Of a DNA stretch of 64,000 nucleotides, positions 9,885-17,023 are shown in pieces. Position 1 is the stretch's first letter; every line of letters begins with the position of its first letter. The DNA is from Zunongwangia endophytica (GTDB lineage: Bacteria > Bacteroidota > Bacteroidia > Flavobacteriales > Flavobacteriaceae): positions 2,301,501 through 2,365,500 of the forward strand of contig NZ_JAUFPZ010000002.1 in NCBI RefSeq assembly GCF_030409505.1. The letters are read 5' to 3'. Below the pieces are notes generated by a model. The model was not told the DNA's origin. It did not search any database and was given only the letters and a program-made list of their open reading frames with translations. Position numbers and translations under genes: made by a program.

Positions 9885-10310
9885 TTAAGCTTCAACTTTT
9901 TCTCCGTTTACATTTACTTCATAAGAAATCTCAGCTGCTTTTTCTAGCATTTTTGCTACGGAACAATATTTATCCATAGAAAGTTCTACTGCTCGTAATG
10001 CTTTTGCTGAAGACACTTCGCCTTTCAATATAAAATTAAGGTGAATTTTTTTGAAAACATTCGGTACAGCGCCATCTTCTCTGAAGCCTTCAACTTCTAC
10101 CTGCAAATCTTCCAATTCTACTTTTTGCTTTTTTAGAATCATCACCACATCGATACTACTACAACCTGCAATACCACGAAGAATCAAATCCATCGGACTT
10201 CCGCCTTGCGGATCTGCTTCAGATTTATTATCTAAATGAACAACATCTCCACGTTCATTTTTGGTCTCAAAGTGATAGGCATCGTTAAGCCTTTTTAGAA
10301 AGATTTTCAT
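9885..10310 (-). CDS. OsmC/Ohr-family thiol peroxidase-like protein
   Basis: The 141-residue protein has the two cysteines typical of the OsmC family: Cys50 in IAGCSSIDVV and Cys116 in KYCSVAKML. OsmC-like proteins reduce organic or fatty acid hydroperoxides, though the YhfA-like branch, which this resembles in length and opening, has no firmly known role. It is separated from the metH riboswitch by more than 100 bases and reads toward the small membrane protein gene on the other strand. It is probably a single-gene transcript. Confidence 0.85.
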   Translation of the reverse strand: MKIFLKRLNDAYHFETKNERGDVVHLDNKSEADPQGGSPMDLILRGIAGCSSIDVVMILKKQKVELEDLQVEVEGFREDGAVPNVFKKIHLNFILKGEVSSAKALRAVELSMDKYCSVAKMLEKAAEISYEVNVNGEKVEA

Positions 10311-10441
10311 CTATTTTAATTTTGATGTAAATGTACAAAACATTCAAGGATTCTCTTATCGCCTTTAATGGTTTAGAAAACAGACACCTAATTAATAATT
10401 AATAAAAAAATTTTATATTTATAAACATAAATACTTTCATA

Positions 10442-10690
10442 ATGGACATAAATAATAAAAAATTTAAAAAATTAAGATTCACACCCTTGATCTTAATCAT
10501 AATTTACTTTAGTGCTATCAAAAACTCCAGTTTTCTTTCTGAAGAGTATAAACTATATATCCTGATAGGGATGATACTTCTTTCTGTTATCAATCTTGGC
10601 TTTTTGTATTCGATAGACCTAATAAAAATTCAGAAAATATATACTCTTGGAATTTTTATAGGTATATCTTCAATAATATATTTTCTATAA
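10442..10690 (+). CDS. Small membrane protein of unknown function
   Basis: This 82-residue open frame starts with ATG and encodes a lysine-rich N-terminus followed by three hydrophobic stretches (near residues 14-26, 36-56 and 63-81). It could be a small three-helix inner-membrane protein. It is the only plus-strand gene in the first 20 kb. An AT-rich upstream stretch contains TATATTTA, similar to a -7 element. I do not recognise the family, and its reality rests on the clean start, the membrane pattern and the room around it. Confidence 0.5.
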   Translation: MDINNKKFKKLRFTPLILIIIYFSAIKNSSFLSEEYKLYILIGMILLSVINLGFLYSIDLIKIQKIYTLGIFIGISSIIYFL

Positions 10691-10790
10691 TTATAGATAA
10701 AAAAATAAAAGCTTAGCTAATAAATATAACATCTAATTCTAAAAAAAAAGAATTATCAAATTCAACAATCTTAATTCTAAAATCGCATAT

Positions 10791-10810
10791 CTAACAGCGA
10801 AGCGATCTAA
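10791..10810. repeat. Intergenic 20-base repeat, copy 2
   Basis: CTAACAGCGAAGCGATCTAA lies 10 bases beyond the stop of the ferredoxin/flavodoxin-NADP reductase gene. See copies at 4818-4837 and 12621-12639. Confidence 0.7.
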
Positions 10811-10820
10811 TATCTATTTT

Positions 10821-11882
10821 CTAGCCTATACTCTGTACCACTTCTTTCTTGGCTTCTTTTTTAGATCCGTCGAATCCTTCTACTCCACCAACTGTTGTGT
10901 ATTTAAGTACATATTTTTTATCTGGAAATATTCTCTGATACGCACTCTGACACATAATCGCTGCTTCGTGAAATCCAGATAAAATCAGTTTTAATTTTCC
11001 TTTATACGTATTTACATCACCGATGGCATAAACGCCTGGAATATTGGTCGCATAATCGTAAGAATTATCTACTTTAATCGCATTTTTTTCTATTTCTAAT
11101 CCCCAACTTCCGATTGGTCCTAGCTTTGGAGATAACCCGAATAACGGCACAAAATGATCGACGTCTCTTAGCTCTTCGCCGCGTGCTTCATCTTTATGAC
11201 GAATTACAACTTGTTCTAAATCATTTTTTCCATTTAAGCCAACAACCTCAGCGTTGGTAATCATTTCAATTTTACCGAGTTTCGATAATTCTGATACTTT
11301 TTCTACTGAATCTAAAGCTCCTCTAAATTCTTTTCTTCTATGCACCAAAGCTACTTCTTCAGCAATATCAGCTAAATAAATTGCCCAATCTAAAGCAGAA
11401 TCTCCACCACCGGCAATCACTACTTTCTTATCACGATATACTTCAGGATCTTTGATAAAATACTCCACACCTTTATCTTCGAAATCAGTAATATTTGGAA
11501 TAGGCGGCTTACGAGGCTCAAAAGAACCTAAACCTCCTGCAATAGCTACTACAGGCGCGTGATGCTGAGTACCTTTATTAGTGGTCACTATAAAAGTTCC
11601 GTCATCCAATTTTTCTAAAGTTTCAGCGCGCTCTCCAAGTGTAAATCCGGGTTCGAAAGGTTTAATTTGTTCCATCAAATTATTCACCAGATCACCAGCA
11701 TTAATTTCTGGAAATGCCGGAATATCATAAATCGGTTTTTTAGGATAAATCTCTGAACACTGCCCACCCGGCTGCGGTAAAGCATCGATTAAATGAGTCT
11801 TCAATTTTAATAATCCCGCCTCAAAAACGGTAAATAATCCTGTGGGGCCTGCTCCTATAATTAGGATATCTGTTTTAATCAT
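10821..11882 (-). CDS. Thioredoxin-reductase-like ferredoxin/flavodoxin-NADP+ reductase
   Basis: The 353-residue protein has an FAD-binding GAGPTGLFTVFEAG near residue 9 and a second nucleotide fold with AGGGDSALDWAIYLA. It has no CxxC redox pair where thioredoxin reductases carry it. That pattern fits the TrxR-like ferredoxin-NADP reductase group known from Bacillus YumC and Chlorobium. Its start overlaps the end of the SirC-type gene by eight bases, and it closes the sulfite-reduction gene row. The likely job is to pass NADPH electrons through ferredoxin or flavodoxin to sulfite reductase. That link is inferred from position. Confidence 0.87.
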   Translation of the reverse strand: MIKTDILIIGAGPTGLFTVFEAGLLKLKTHLIDALPQPGGQCSEIYPKKPIYDIPAFPEINAGDLVNNLMEQIKPFEPGFTLGERAETLEKLDDGTFIVTTNKGTQHHAPVVAIAGGLGSFEPRKPPIPNITDFEDKGVEYFIKDPEVYRDKKVVIAGGGDSALDWAIYLADIAEEVALVHRRKEFRGALDSVEKVSELSKLGKIEMITNAEVVGLNGKNDLEQVVIRHKDEARGEELRDVDHFVPLFGLSPKLGPIGSWGLEIEKNAIKVDNSYDYATNIPGVYAIGDVNTYKGKLKLILSGFHEAAIMCQSAYQRIFPDKKYVLKYTTVGGVEGFDGSKKEAKKEVVQSIG

Positions 11883-12468
11883 TTTTATCTTTCTTTACAA
11901 TTAAGGATTCGGTTATGGTGTTTAGTTGTTCCACTTTAGCTTCAAAATCACCTTTAATAGTTTTGCGATATTCATTAAGATTTTCAACCATTCGGTTTAC
12001 GTCTTCCGGAATTACTTCCTCAAAAAACTGGCGTAAACGCTTGGCAGTAGTTGGCGACTTTCCATTTGTAGAAATAGCTATTTTCACATTGCCTTTATTT
12101 ACAATTCCGCCCATATAAAAATCACAAAGTTCTGGCGTATCCGCAATATTCGCTAGTAGATATCTTCGTTTGGCGTGGCGATGCACTCTTTTATTTAATC
12201 GTGCATCATTAGTTGCTGCCACTACGATATGACGTCTTTTTAAATATTTTTTTCGATATCTGCCTTTGATCAATTTAATCCCATGTTTCTCAGCAAGTGC
12301 TGCAGTTTCAGGAGCGAACCATTTGGCAACTACTTCAACATTAGCATTAGGGCTTGATTTCAGTAAAAAGTGAAGCTTTTCATGCCCAACATTTCCTCCG
12401 CCAACAACGAGAATGTTCAGGTTATTCACTTTTAGAAATACTGGATATAATTCGTTTCTTGGTTGCAT
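11875..12468 (-). CDS. Precorrin-2 dehydrogenase/sirohydrochlorin ferrochelatase-type protein
   Basis: The 197-residue protein matches the N-terminal domain of CysG and Met8/SirC: NAD-binding VVGGGNVGHEKLHFLL near residue 20, GRYRKKYL, AATNDARLN and ISTNGKSPTTAKRLRQ. It oxidises precorrin-2 to sirohydrochlorin and may insert iron, giving siroheme. CobA, which makes precorrin-2, is encoded just upstream, so the two functions fused in enteric CysG are separate here. The product siroheme serves the sulfite reductase in the same row. It overlaps the reductase gene downstream by eight bases. Confidence 0.9.
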   Translation of the reverse strand: MQPRNELYPVFLKVNNLNILVVGGGNVGHEKLHFLLKSSPNANVEVVAKWFAPETAALAEKHGIKLIKGRYRKKYLKRRHIVVAATNDARLNKRVHRHAKRRYLLANIADTPELCDFYMGGIVNKGNVKIAISTNGKSPTTAKRLRQFFEEVIPEDVNRMVENLNEYRKTIKGDFEAKVEQLNTITESLIVKKDKND

Positions 12469-12620
12469 ATTTTTTAGCGATTAGCTTTCAAAATAAATTC
12501 AAAATTCAATATTTTAAATTTGAGATAATATGATATAGGTTCTTGTTTTTAAAAATCTACCTATTTAAATAAGTTCGAAATTCAAAATTGATTAGTGTTG
12601 TTCGTCTAATTTCTAACTTT

Positions 12621-12639
12621 CAACAGCGAAGCGATCTAA
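12621..12639. repeat. Intergenic 20-base repeat, copy 3
   Basis: CAACAGCGAAGCGATCTAA lies about 45 bases beyond the stop codon of cobA, in the 214-base gap before the SirC-type gene. It matches the copies at 4818-4837 and 10791-10810. Confidence 0.65.
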
Positions 12640-12682
12640 ATATTAATTTTCAAATCAGCATATCATCAAATTTTGAAATCGA

Positions 12683-13480
12683 TTAGGCTGCTCCAATTTT
12701 TAAGAATTTTGAATATGCTGAAGCAGAAAATCCGCTAGATGCACTTAATTCTTTTGGTAATTGATGACTTTCCTTTACAACTTCACCAATTACAATTATT
12801 GAAGGCGCTGTAAGTTCTTTTTCAGCGACTACTTTTTCTATGGTTTTAATGGTTCCAAAACCCGATTGCTCATTGATAGTGGTTCCGTTTTGAATAATCC
12901 CAACTGGTGTATCTTCTTTTCCAAATTCGCTAAAAATCTTTACAATTTCAGCAAGCTTACTCATTCCCATCAGGATCACAACCGTTGCTGTAGATTGTGC
13001 AGCCAAATAGACATCATTCGATAATTTTCTAGCCGAAGTTGTTCCCGTAATTACCCAAAAACTTTCTGAAGTTCCACGTTGAGTTAATGGAATACCTACA
13101 TTAGCCGGCACTGAGATCGAAGATGTTATTCCTGAAATTACCGCCGTATCTAAACCTTTACTTTTGGCATAATTAATCTCTTCAGAACCTCTTCCAAAAA
13201 TAAAAGGATCGCCTCCCTTTAATCTTACCACGTGGCCACGATCTAAGGCATAATCCACAATTAAATCGTTGATTTCATCTTGCGAATAGCGATGTTTGTT
13301 TTTACGTTTCCCCACATACACATGTTCCGCCTGAGGTGCATATTCTAACAACTCTCTATTGATAAGTGCATCGTATAACACCACTTTCGCAGATTTTAAT
13401 GCATTTAACGCTTTTAACGTAATTAACTCAGGATCACCAGGACCTGCGCCTACAACACTTAGTTTAGGTAAATTATACAT
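12683..13480 (-). CDS. cobA: Uroporphyrinogen-III C-methyltransferase
   Basis: The 265-residue protein carries the tetrapyrrole methylase signatures: VGAGPGDPELITLKALNAL near residue 10, VLYDALIN, VRLKGGDPFIFGRGSEE and the GIPLTQRG segment. It transfers two methyl groups from SAM to uroporphyrinogen III, giving precorrin-2. Its start overlaps the end of the sulfite reductase gene by eight bases, so translation is probably coupled. This fits supply of siroheme for that enzyme. The product could also feed cobalamin synthesis, but no other cobalamin gene is in the window. Confidence 0.94.
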   Translation of the reverse strand: MYNLPKLSVVGAGPGDPELITLKALNALKSAKVVLYDALINRELLEYAPQAEHVYVGKRKNKHRYSQDEINDLIVDYALDRGHVVRLKGGDPFIFGRGSEEINYAKSKGLDTAVISGITSSISVPANVGIPLTQRGTSESFWVITGTTSARKLSNDVYLAAQSTATVVILMGMSKLAEIVKIFSEFGKEDTPVGIIQNGTTINEQSGFGTIKTIEKVVAEKELTAPSIIVIGEVVKESHQLPKELSASSGFSASAYSKFLKIGAA

Positions 13481-15566
13481 CTTGTACCTCCTTCGTTCTA
13501 TAAGTGTCTACTCTTTTTAAGAATAAACGTGCGTCTTCTATATATTTATTCGCAAACTTTTCAGTTGGTTCGTGTTCATTTAACTGGTAAGTAAATTCTT
13601 TAAAAGAAGTGGATAATTCTATTTTTCCGGTCTCTACAAACAATTCGTCAAACTGAGCGATAATTCCTGCTTGCGTATTTGTTTTAACATCATCGGCTAA
13701 CAATAATGCTTTTGCTGAATTTACAATGGAAGTATAAGAATGATAAATCCCATCTGCCCAATCTTTACGATCTAAAGCACTTTGTGCATTATAGATTTTC
13801 TCTTCACTTTCAAATAATAAAGTGGCAATTAAATCGATCACCACTCCAGCACATTCTCCTACTCCTACTGCTTTAATGTAGGGTTTCTCATGTCCCCAAT
13901 CGATAAAATCATTTTCACTAAGATTTGAAGTATCTGCCAGTTCTTTTAAAAGATCGTAGAAATACGTTTTCCCCTGGCGATCGTAATAGTTTATAAATTT
14001 CTCTTCTGCTTCTGCATTAGTATCGAAATCATTTAATAAAACACGCAAGGCTTCCGGGCCACGTTTGCTTGGCACTTTTACAACTTTGTCGGCAAATCGG
14101 CCTTCCCCGTTTCCTAAAACACCACCGCCAAGCAAGACTTGTAATGCCGGTGCTACTGCTTTACCAGATTTAATCGACATTCCCTGAAAGCCAATTTCAG
14201 CCATATTATGCTGTCCACAAGCATTCATACAACCACTTATTTTTATCGTAATATCTTTTCCGTTGATGAATTGCGGATACTCTTCTTTTAAAACATCTTC
14301 TAAAACATCAGCAATCCCTGTACTACTAGCAATTCCTAAATTACAAGTATCGGTACCAGGGCATGCGGTAATATCTACTGTTTTATTGTATCCCGTTTCT
14401 GCATATCCCAGCTTCTTTAATTCTGTATAGAAAAAAGCTAAAAATGGTTCACGAACATGGCGAATTAAAATATCCTGTCGTAAGCTTAAACGAATTTCGT
14501 TACCGGCATATTTTTTAATAAGATCGGCTAACTTTCTAGCTCCACCGGTATAAAAGTCTCCTAAAGGAACGCGAATTCCTATTGCAAATAATCCCTGTTG
14601 TTTCTGCGGAATAACATTAGTATTTCTCCACACGTCAAAATCTTTTTGATCTTCGATCTCCACAGAAGGAATTTCAACTTCCTGAAGTGTTGGAGCTGCT
14701 TCAAACTTTTCGATATGAAATTCAGGTTGTTTAGTGGAAAGTGCTTTTTTCTGTTCATCGACCAGTTCTAAGAAAGCATCCAGACCAATATCTTTAATTA
14801 AAAACTTCATTCTCGCTTTTAATCGCTTGGCGCGTTCCCCGTGGCGGTCGAATACTCGAAGTACTGATTCAATAAGCGGAATAATTTTTTCAGCTTCAAT
14901 AAAATCATATAATTTATCGGCATGTCTTGGCTGCGAACCTAGCCCGCCTCCCAACATTACTTTAAAGCCGCGTTTTCCATCTTTCAATTTCGGTATAAAA
15001 CCCAGATCATGAATGTAGCTTAAAGCTGTATCTTCATCTGTTGCAGAAAAAGCGATTTTAAATTTACGACCCATCTCCTGGCAAATAGGATTCCGTAGAA
15101 AAAATCGAAATGCAGCATCGGCGTACGGTGAAACATCAAAAGGTTCATCGACATCGATACCGGCCGTTGGCGAAGCTGTTATATTTCTTACTGTATTCCC
15201 GCAGGCTTCACGAAGCGTGATATCGTCTTTCTCTAACTGCGCCCAAAGTTCTGGCGTACGATCCAAGCTTACAAAATGAATTTGAATATCCTGTCGAGTA
15301 GTAATATGCAATCTTCCGGTAGAATACTCATCAGACACATCGGCAATACGATGTAATTGTTCTGAAGTTACTTTTCCAAATGGCAGTTTTATACGAACCA
15401 TTTGTACACCGGCCTGCCTTTGCCCGTAAACTCCACGTGCTAGTCGCAGGCTTCGGAATTTCTCTTCGTCTGCTTTTCCTTCACGGAACAGGCGAATCTT
15501 TTTTTCTAAATCGATGATGTCTTTTTCGACAACAGGATTTTCAATTTCGGTTCTAAAACTTTGCAT
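13473..15566 (-). CDS. Siroheme sulfite (or nitrite) reductase with a C-terminal HEPN-like domain
   Basis: The first about 520 residues of this 697-residue protein are a siroheme/[4Fe-4S] reductase. The two ferredoxin-like half domains are each followed by a siroheme half, and the cluster cysteines are in ACPGTDTC and SGCMNAC. The last about 150 residues are a helical domain (ESEEKIYNAQSALDRKDWAD, YHSYTSIVNSAKALLL) resembling HEPN domains, absent from Escherichia coli CysI. Sulfite is the likely substrate because cysH lies upstream and siroheme genes downstream. A Cys/Met leader peptide and terminator precede it. Nitrite reduction cannot be excluded by sequence alone. Confidence 0.88.
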   Translation of the reverse strand: MQSFRTEIENPVVEKDIIDLEKKIRLFREGKADEEKFRSLRLARGVYGQRQAGVQMVRIKLPFGKVTSEQLHRIADVSDEYSTGRLHITTRQDIQIHFVSLDRTPELWAQLEKDDITLREACGNTVRNITASPTAGIDVDEPFDVSPYADAAFRFFLRNPICQEMGRKFKIAFSATDEDTALSYIHDLGFIPKLKDGKRGFKVMLGGGLGSQPRHADKLYDFIEAEKIIPLIESVLRVFDRHGERAKRLKARMKFLIKDIGLDAFLELVDEQKKALSTKQPEFHIEKFEAAPTLQEVEIPSVEIEDQKDFDVWRNTNVIPQKQQGLFAIGIRVPLGDFYTGGARKLADLIKKYAGNEIRLSLRQDILIRHVREPFLAFFYTELKKLGYAETGYNKTVDITACPGTDTCNLGIASSTGIADVLEDVLKEEYPQFINGKDITIKISGCMNACGQHNMAEIGFQGMSIKSGKAVAPALQVLLGGGVLGNGEGRFADKVVKVPSKRGPEALRVLLNDFDTNAEAEEKFINYYDRQGKTYFYDLLKELADTSNLSENDFIDWGHEKPYIKAVGVGECAGVVIDLIATLLFESEEKIYNAQSALDRKDWADGIYHSYTSIVNSAKALLLADDVKTNTQAGIIAQFDELFVETGKIELSTSFKEFTYQLNEHEPTEKFANKYIEDARLFLKRVDTYRTKEVQDV

Positions 15567-15612
15567 GGATAATATAATTTTAATGAGGCATCTGCTTAGA
15601 AACAGATGTAAA

Positions 15613-15656
15613 TAAAAAAGTCCTTTTTTGTGTTTTTACACTTAAAAGGACTTCCC
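15613..15656 (-). terminator. Attenuator terminator of the cysH-sulfite reductase leader
   Basis: On the minus strand AAGTCCTTTT with GTGT folds against ACAC with AAAAAAGGACTT, followed by a U run (plus 15614-15619 is all A). It stands between the leader peptide stop and the reductase start. Its 5' arm CTTTTAAGTG (15639-15648) is a perfect 10-base complement of CACTTAAAAG (15678-15687) at the end of the leader ORF, so an antiterminator can compete with it. Confidence 0.82.
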
Positions 15657-15680
15657 ATATAACTAAATACAAAAACACTT

Positions 15681-15749
15681 TTAAGTGCAGGAATAACTGC
15701 GCATGCACATCGACTTACACCAGATCATTTTTGTATTAAAATTTGTCAT
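15681..15749 (-). CDS. Cys/Met-rich leader peptide of a transcription attenuator
   Basis: A 22-codon frame starts at ATG 15749 and ends at TAA 15681-15683. Its second part reads MIWCKSMCMRSYSCT, with three Cys and three Met among 15 residues, in addition to the start Met. It begins 28 bases after the cysH stop, so it lies inside the operon. The last codons and stop overlap CACTTAAAAG, which can pair with the 5' arm of the following terminator. In the classical scheme, ribosomes slowed at Cys or Met codons leave this pairing free, and the reductase genes are read. Full translation favours the terminator. The arrangement is seen directly; the response to cysteine or methionine is inferred. Confidence 0.78.
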   Translation of the reverse strand: MTNFNTKMIWCKSMCMRSYSCT

Positions 15750-15776
15750 TTTTTAGTCTTCTTTTAAAATATAGAA

Positions 15777-16406
15777 TTAAGCGTGAAGCCCACATTCTCT
15801 GTTAGATAACACTTTTGTAGGATCAAAATATTTATGTTCATTCGGTAAGTCGTGTTCTTCTAAGTAAAGATCTAGTTTTTCGTCGCTCCAGTGATAAAAC
15901 GGACTTACCTTTAAAAGACCATCTTTACTATAGCTAAGAATATCTATACTATTACGAAAAGCAGTTTGTCCTTTTCTAAGATTTGTAAACCAAATATCTG
16001 GCTGCTGTTCTCGCATAGCTCTTTGGAAAGGCTCTAATTTCACCTGGCGAGTAAATTCATCATGATCTGAACTATCTACTTGTGGTATACCGTTGAACAT
16101 TGCATCTCGATAAGCAGCAGTTTGCTTTGGCATATAAACCTTCACATTAAGATCTAAAGTATCAATTACCTGTTTAGCGTGTTTATATGTTTGAGGCGTG
16201 TTATAACCCGTATCACACCAAACCACCTGAACATCAGATTTAATTTTGGAAACAGCATGCAATATCGCTACCTCGTAAGGTCTAAAATTAGTTGTCACTA
16301 CCGGGCGCTTGCTATTAAGAATTACCCATTGGATAATTTCTTCAGGGCTTATACCTTTTAGTTGCTGATTAAGGATTTTTAGTTCTTTCTCTGTATACCT
16401 TTTCAT
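15777..16406 (-). CDS. cysH: Phosphoadenylyl-sulfate reductase
   Basis: The protein has the PAPS reductase fold with VVWCDTGYNTPQTYKHA and ends in the catalytic motif ECGLH four to five residues before its C-terminus. It lacks the CC...CxxC cysteines that bind a 4Fe-4S cluster in APS-type enzymes, so PAPS is the probable substrate and thioredoxin the reductant. I chose the ATG at 16406 (MKRYTEKEL, 209 residues). A GTG 24 bases upstream is open too but leaves less room after the operator. It releases sulfite for the reductase encoded downstream. A palindromic operator and promoter lie 70-100 bases upstream. Confidence 0.93.
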   Translation of the reverse strand: MKRYTEKELKILNQQLKGISPEEIIQWVILNSKRPVVTTNFRPYEVAILHAVSKIKSDVQVVWCDTGYNTPQTYKHAKQVIDTLDLNVKVYMPKQTAAYRDAMFNGIPQVDSSDHDEFTRQVKLEPFQRAMREQQPDIWFTNLRKGQTAFRNSIDILSYSKDGLLKVSPFYHWSDEKLDLYLEEHDLPNEHKYFDPTKVLSNRECGLHA

Positions 16407-16446
16407 AATCTTGTCTTTCCTGAAGTCCACTTTTATCTTTTCAATC

Positions 16447-16475
16447 TAATAACCTATAGATTTAGTAGGTTATTA
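16447..16475 (-). promoter_or_regulatory. Palindromic operator at the cysH promoter, probable Rrf2 site
   Basis: Perfect 10-base arms TAATAACCTA (16447-16456) and TAGGTTATTA (16466-16475) are separated by nine bases. The site begins just after the -7 element, so it covers the likely transcription start. A bound repressor would block initiation. The neighbouring Rrf2 gene is the obvious candidate regulator; this pairing is inferred from position and from the size and symmetry of Rrf2-family sites. Confidence 0.7.
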
Positions 16476-16478
16476 AAA

Positions 16479-16509
16479 CAAAAGTAACTTTCATTTTAAT
16501 ATACACCAA
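16479..16509 (-). promoter_or_regulatory. Promoter of cysH
   Basis: On the minus strand TTG (16507-16509) is followed after 20 bases by TACTTTTG (16479-16486), an exact match to TAnnTTTG. It lies between the Rrf2 stop and the operator. The predicted 5' leader of cysH is about 65 bases. Confidence 0.7.
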
Positions 16510-16560
16510 CAAAATGTTGATTAATTTTTGATTTTTAACATTTTACGTTTTAAATAATGA

Positions 16561-16971
16561 CTATAACGCCAGATCGGCTAGTGTATTCTCACCAAATACA
16601 TTAAGTGTACTATCACGAACCTGAATCATAAGTTTATGTACAGCACAGGTTTTCTCGTCTGGGCAATCATCACATTTTTCGTAGTAATTTAGACTTACGC
16701 AAGGAACCATGGCAATGGGACCTTCTAAGACTCTAATAACTGCGGTCATTTTAATATCCTCGGGTTCTTTGATTAGATAATAACCTCCACCTTTTCCTTT
16801 TTTAGAACCCAAAAATCCAGATTTCCGAAGTATCAAAAGAATACTTTCCAGAAACTTTTGAGAGATATTTTCACTCTTCGCAATTTCTGAAGTCTGCACC
16901 GGATTCCTGTCTGGCTGCCTTGCAATAAAGGTAAGCGCCTTTATTCCGTATTTCGTTTTCTTTGAAAGCAT
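16561..16971 (-). CDS. Rrf2-family transcriptional regulator, probable sulfur or Fe-S sensor
   Basis: The 136-residue protein has an N-terminal winged helix (LSKKTKYGIKALTFIARQ, EIAKSENISQKFLESILLILRKSGFLGSKKGKGGGY) typical of Rrf2, IscR and CymR. A cysteine-rich segment CVSLNYYEKCDDCPDEKTC follows near residues 91-109. Four Cys there could bind an Fe-S cluster or sense redox state. It lies between metZ and cysH, and the cysH promoter carries a palindrome of suitable shape. That makes a cysteine-metabolism repressor the best guess, as for CymR. A hairpin buries its start codon. Confidence 0.88.
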   Translation of the reverse strand: MLSKKTKYGIKALTFIARQPDRNPVQTSEIAKSENISQKFLESILLILRKSGFLGSKKGKGGGYYLIKEPEDIKMTAVIRVLEGPIAMVPCVSLNYYEKCDDCPDEKTCAVHKLMIQVRDSTLNVFGENTLADLAL

Positions 16972-17011
16972 ACGGCGAAGATAAATAATTTTAATCTTTC
17001 CCTTCGCCGTA
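16971..17011 (-). promoter_or_regulatory. Hairpin covering the start codon of the Rrf2 gene
   Basis: Perfect 10-base arms TACGGCGAAG (16971-16980) and CTTCGCCGTA (17002-17011) form a stem in the 52-base gap after metZ. The base pair at the stem foot includes the A of the Rrf2 ATG (16971). No U run follows, so it is a poor terminator. It could lower translation initiation or control it. Confidence 0.6.
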
Positions 17012-17023
17012 CTTCTTTCTATA

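Noticed and set aside
16406..16430. GTG start of cysH at 16430
   Set aside because: The ATG at 16406 gives the usual protein start (MKRYTEKEL) and leaves a normal leader; the upstream extension adds eight residues without a known role.
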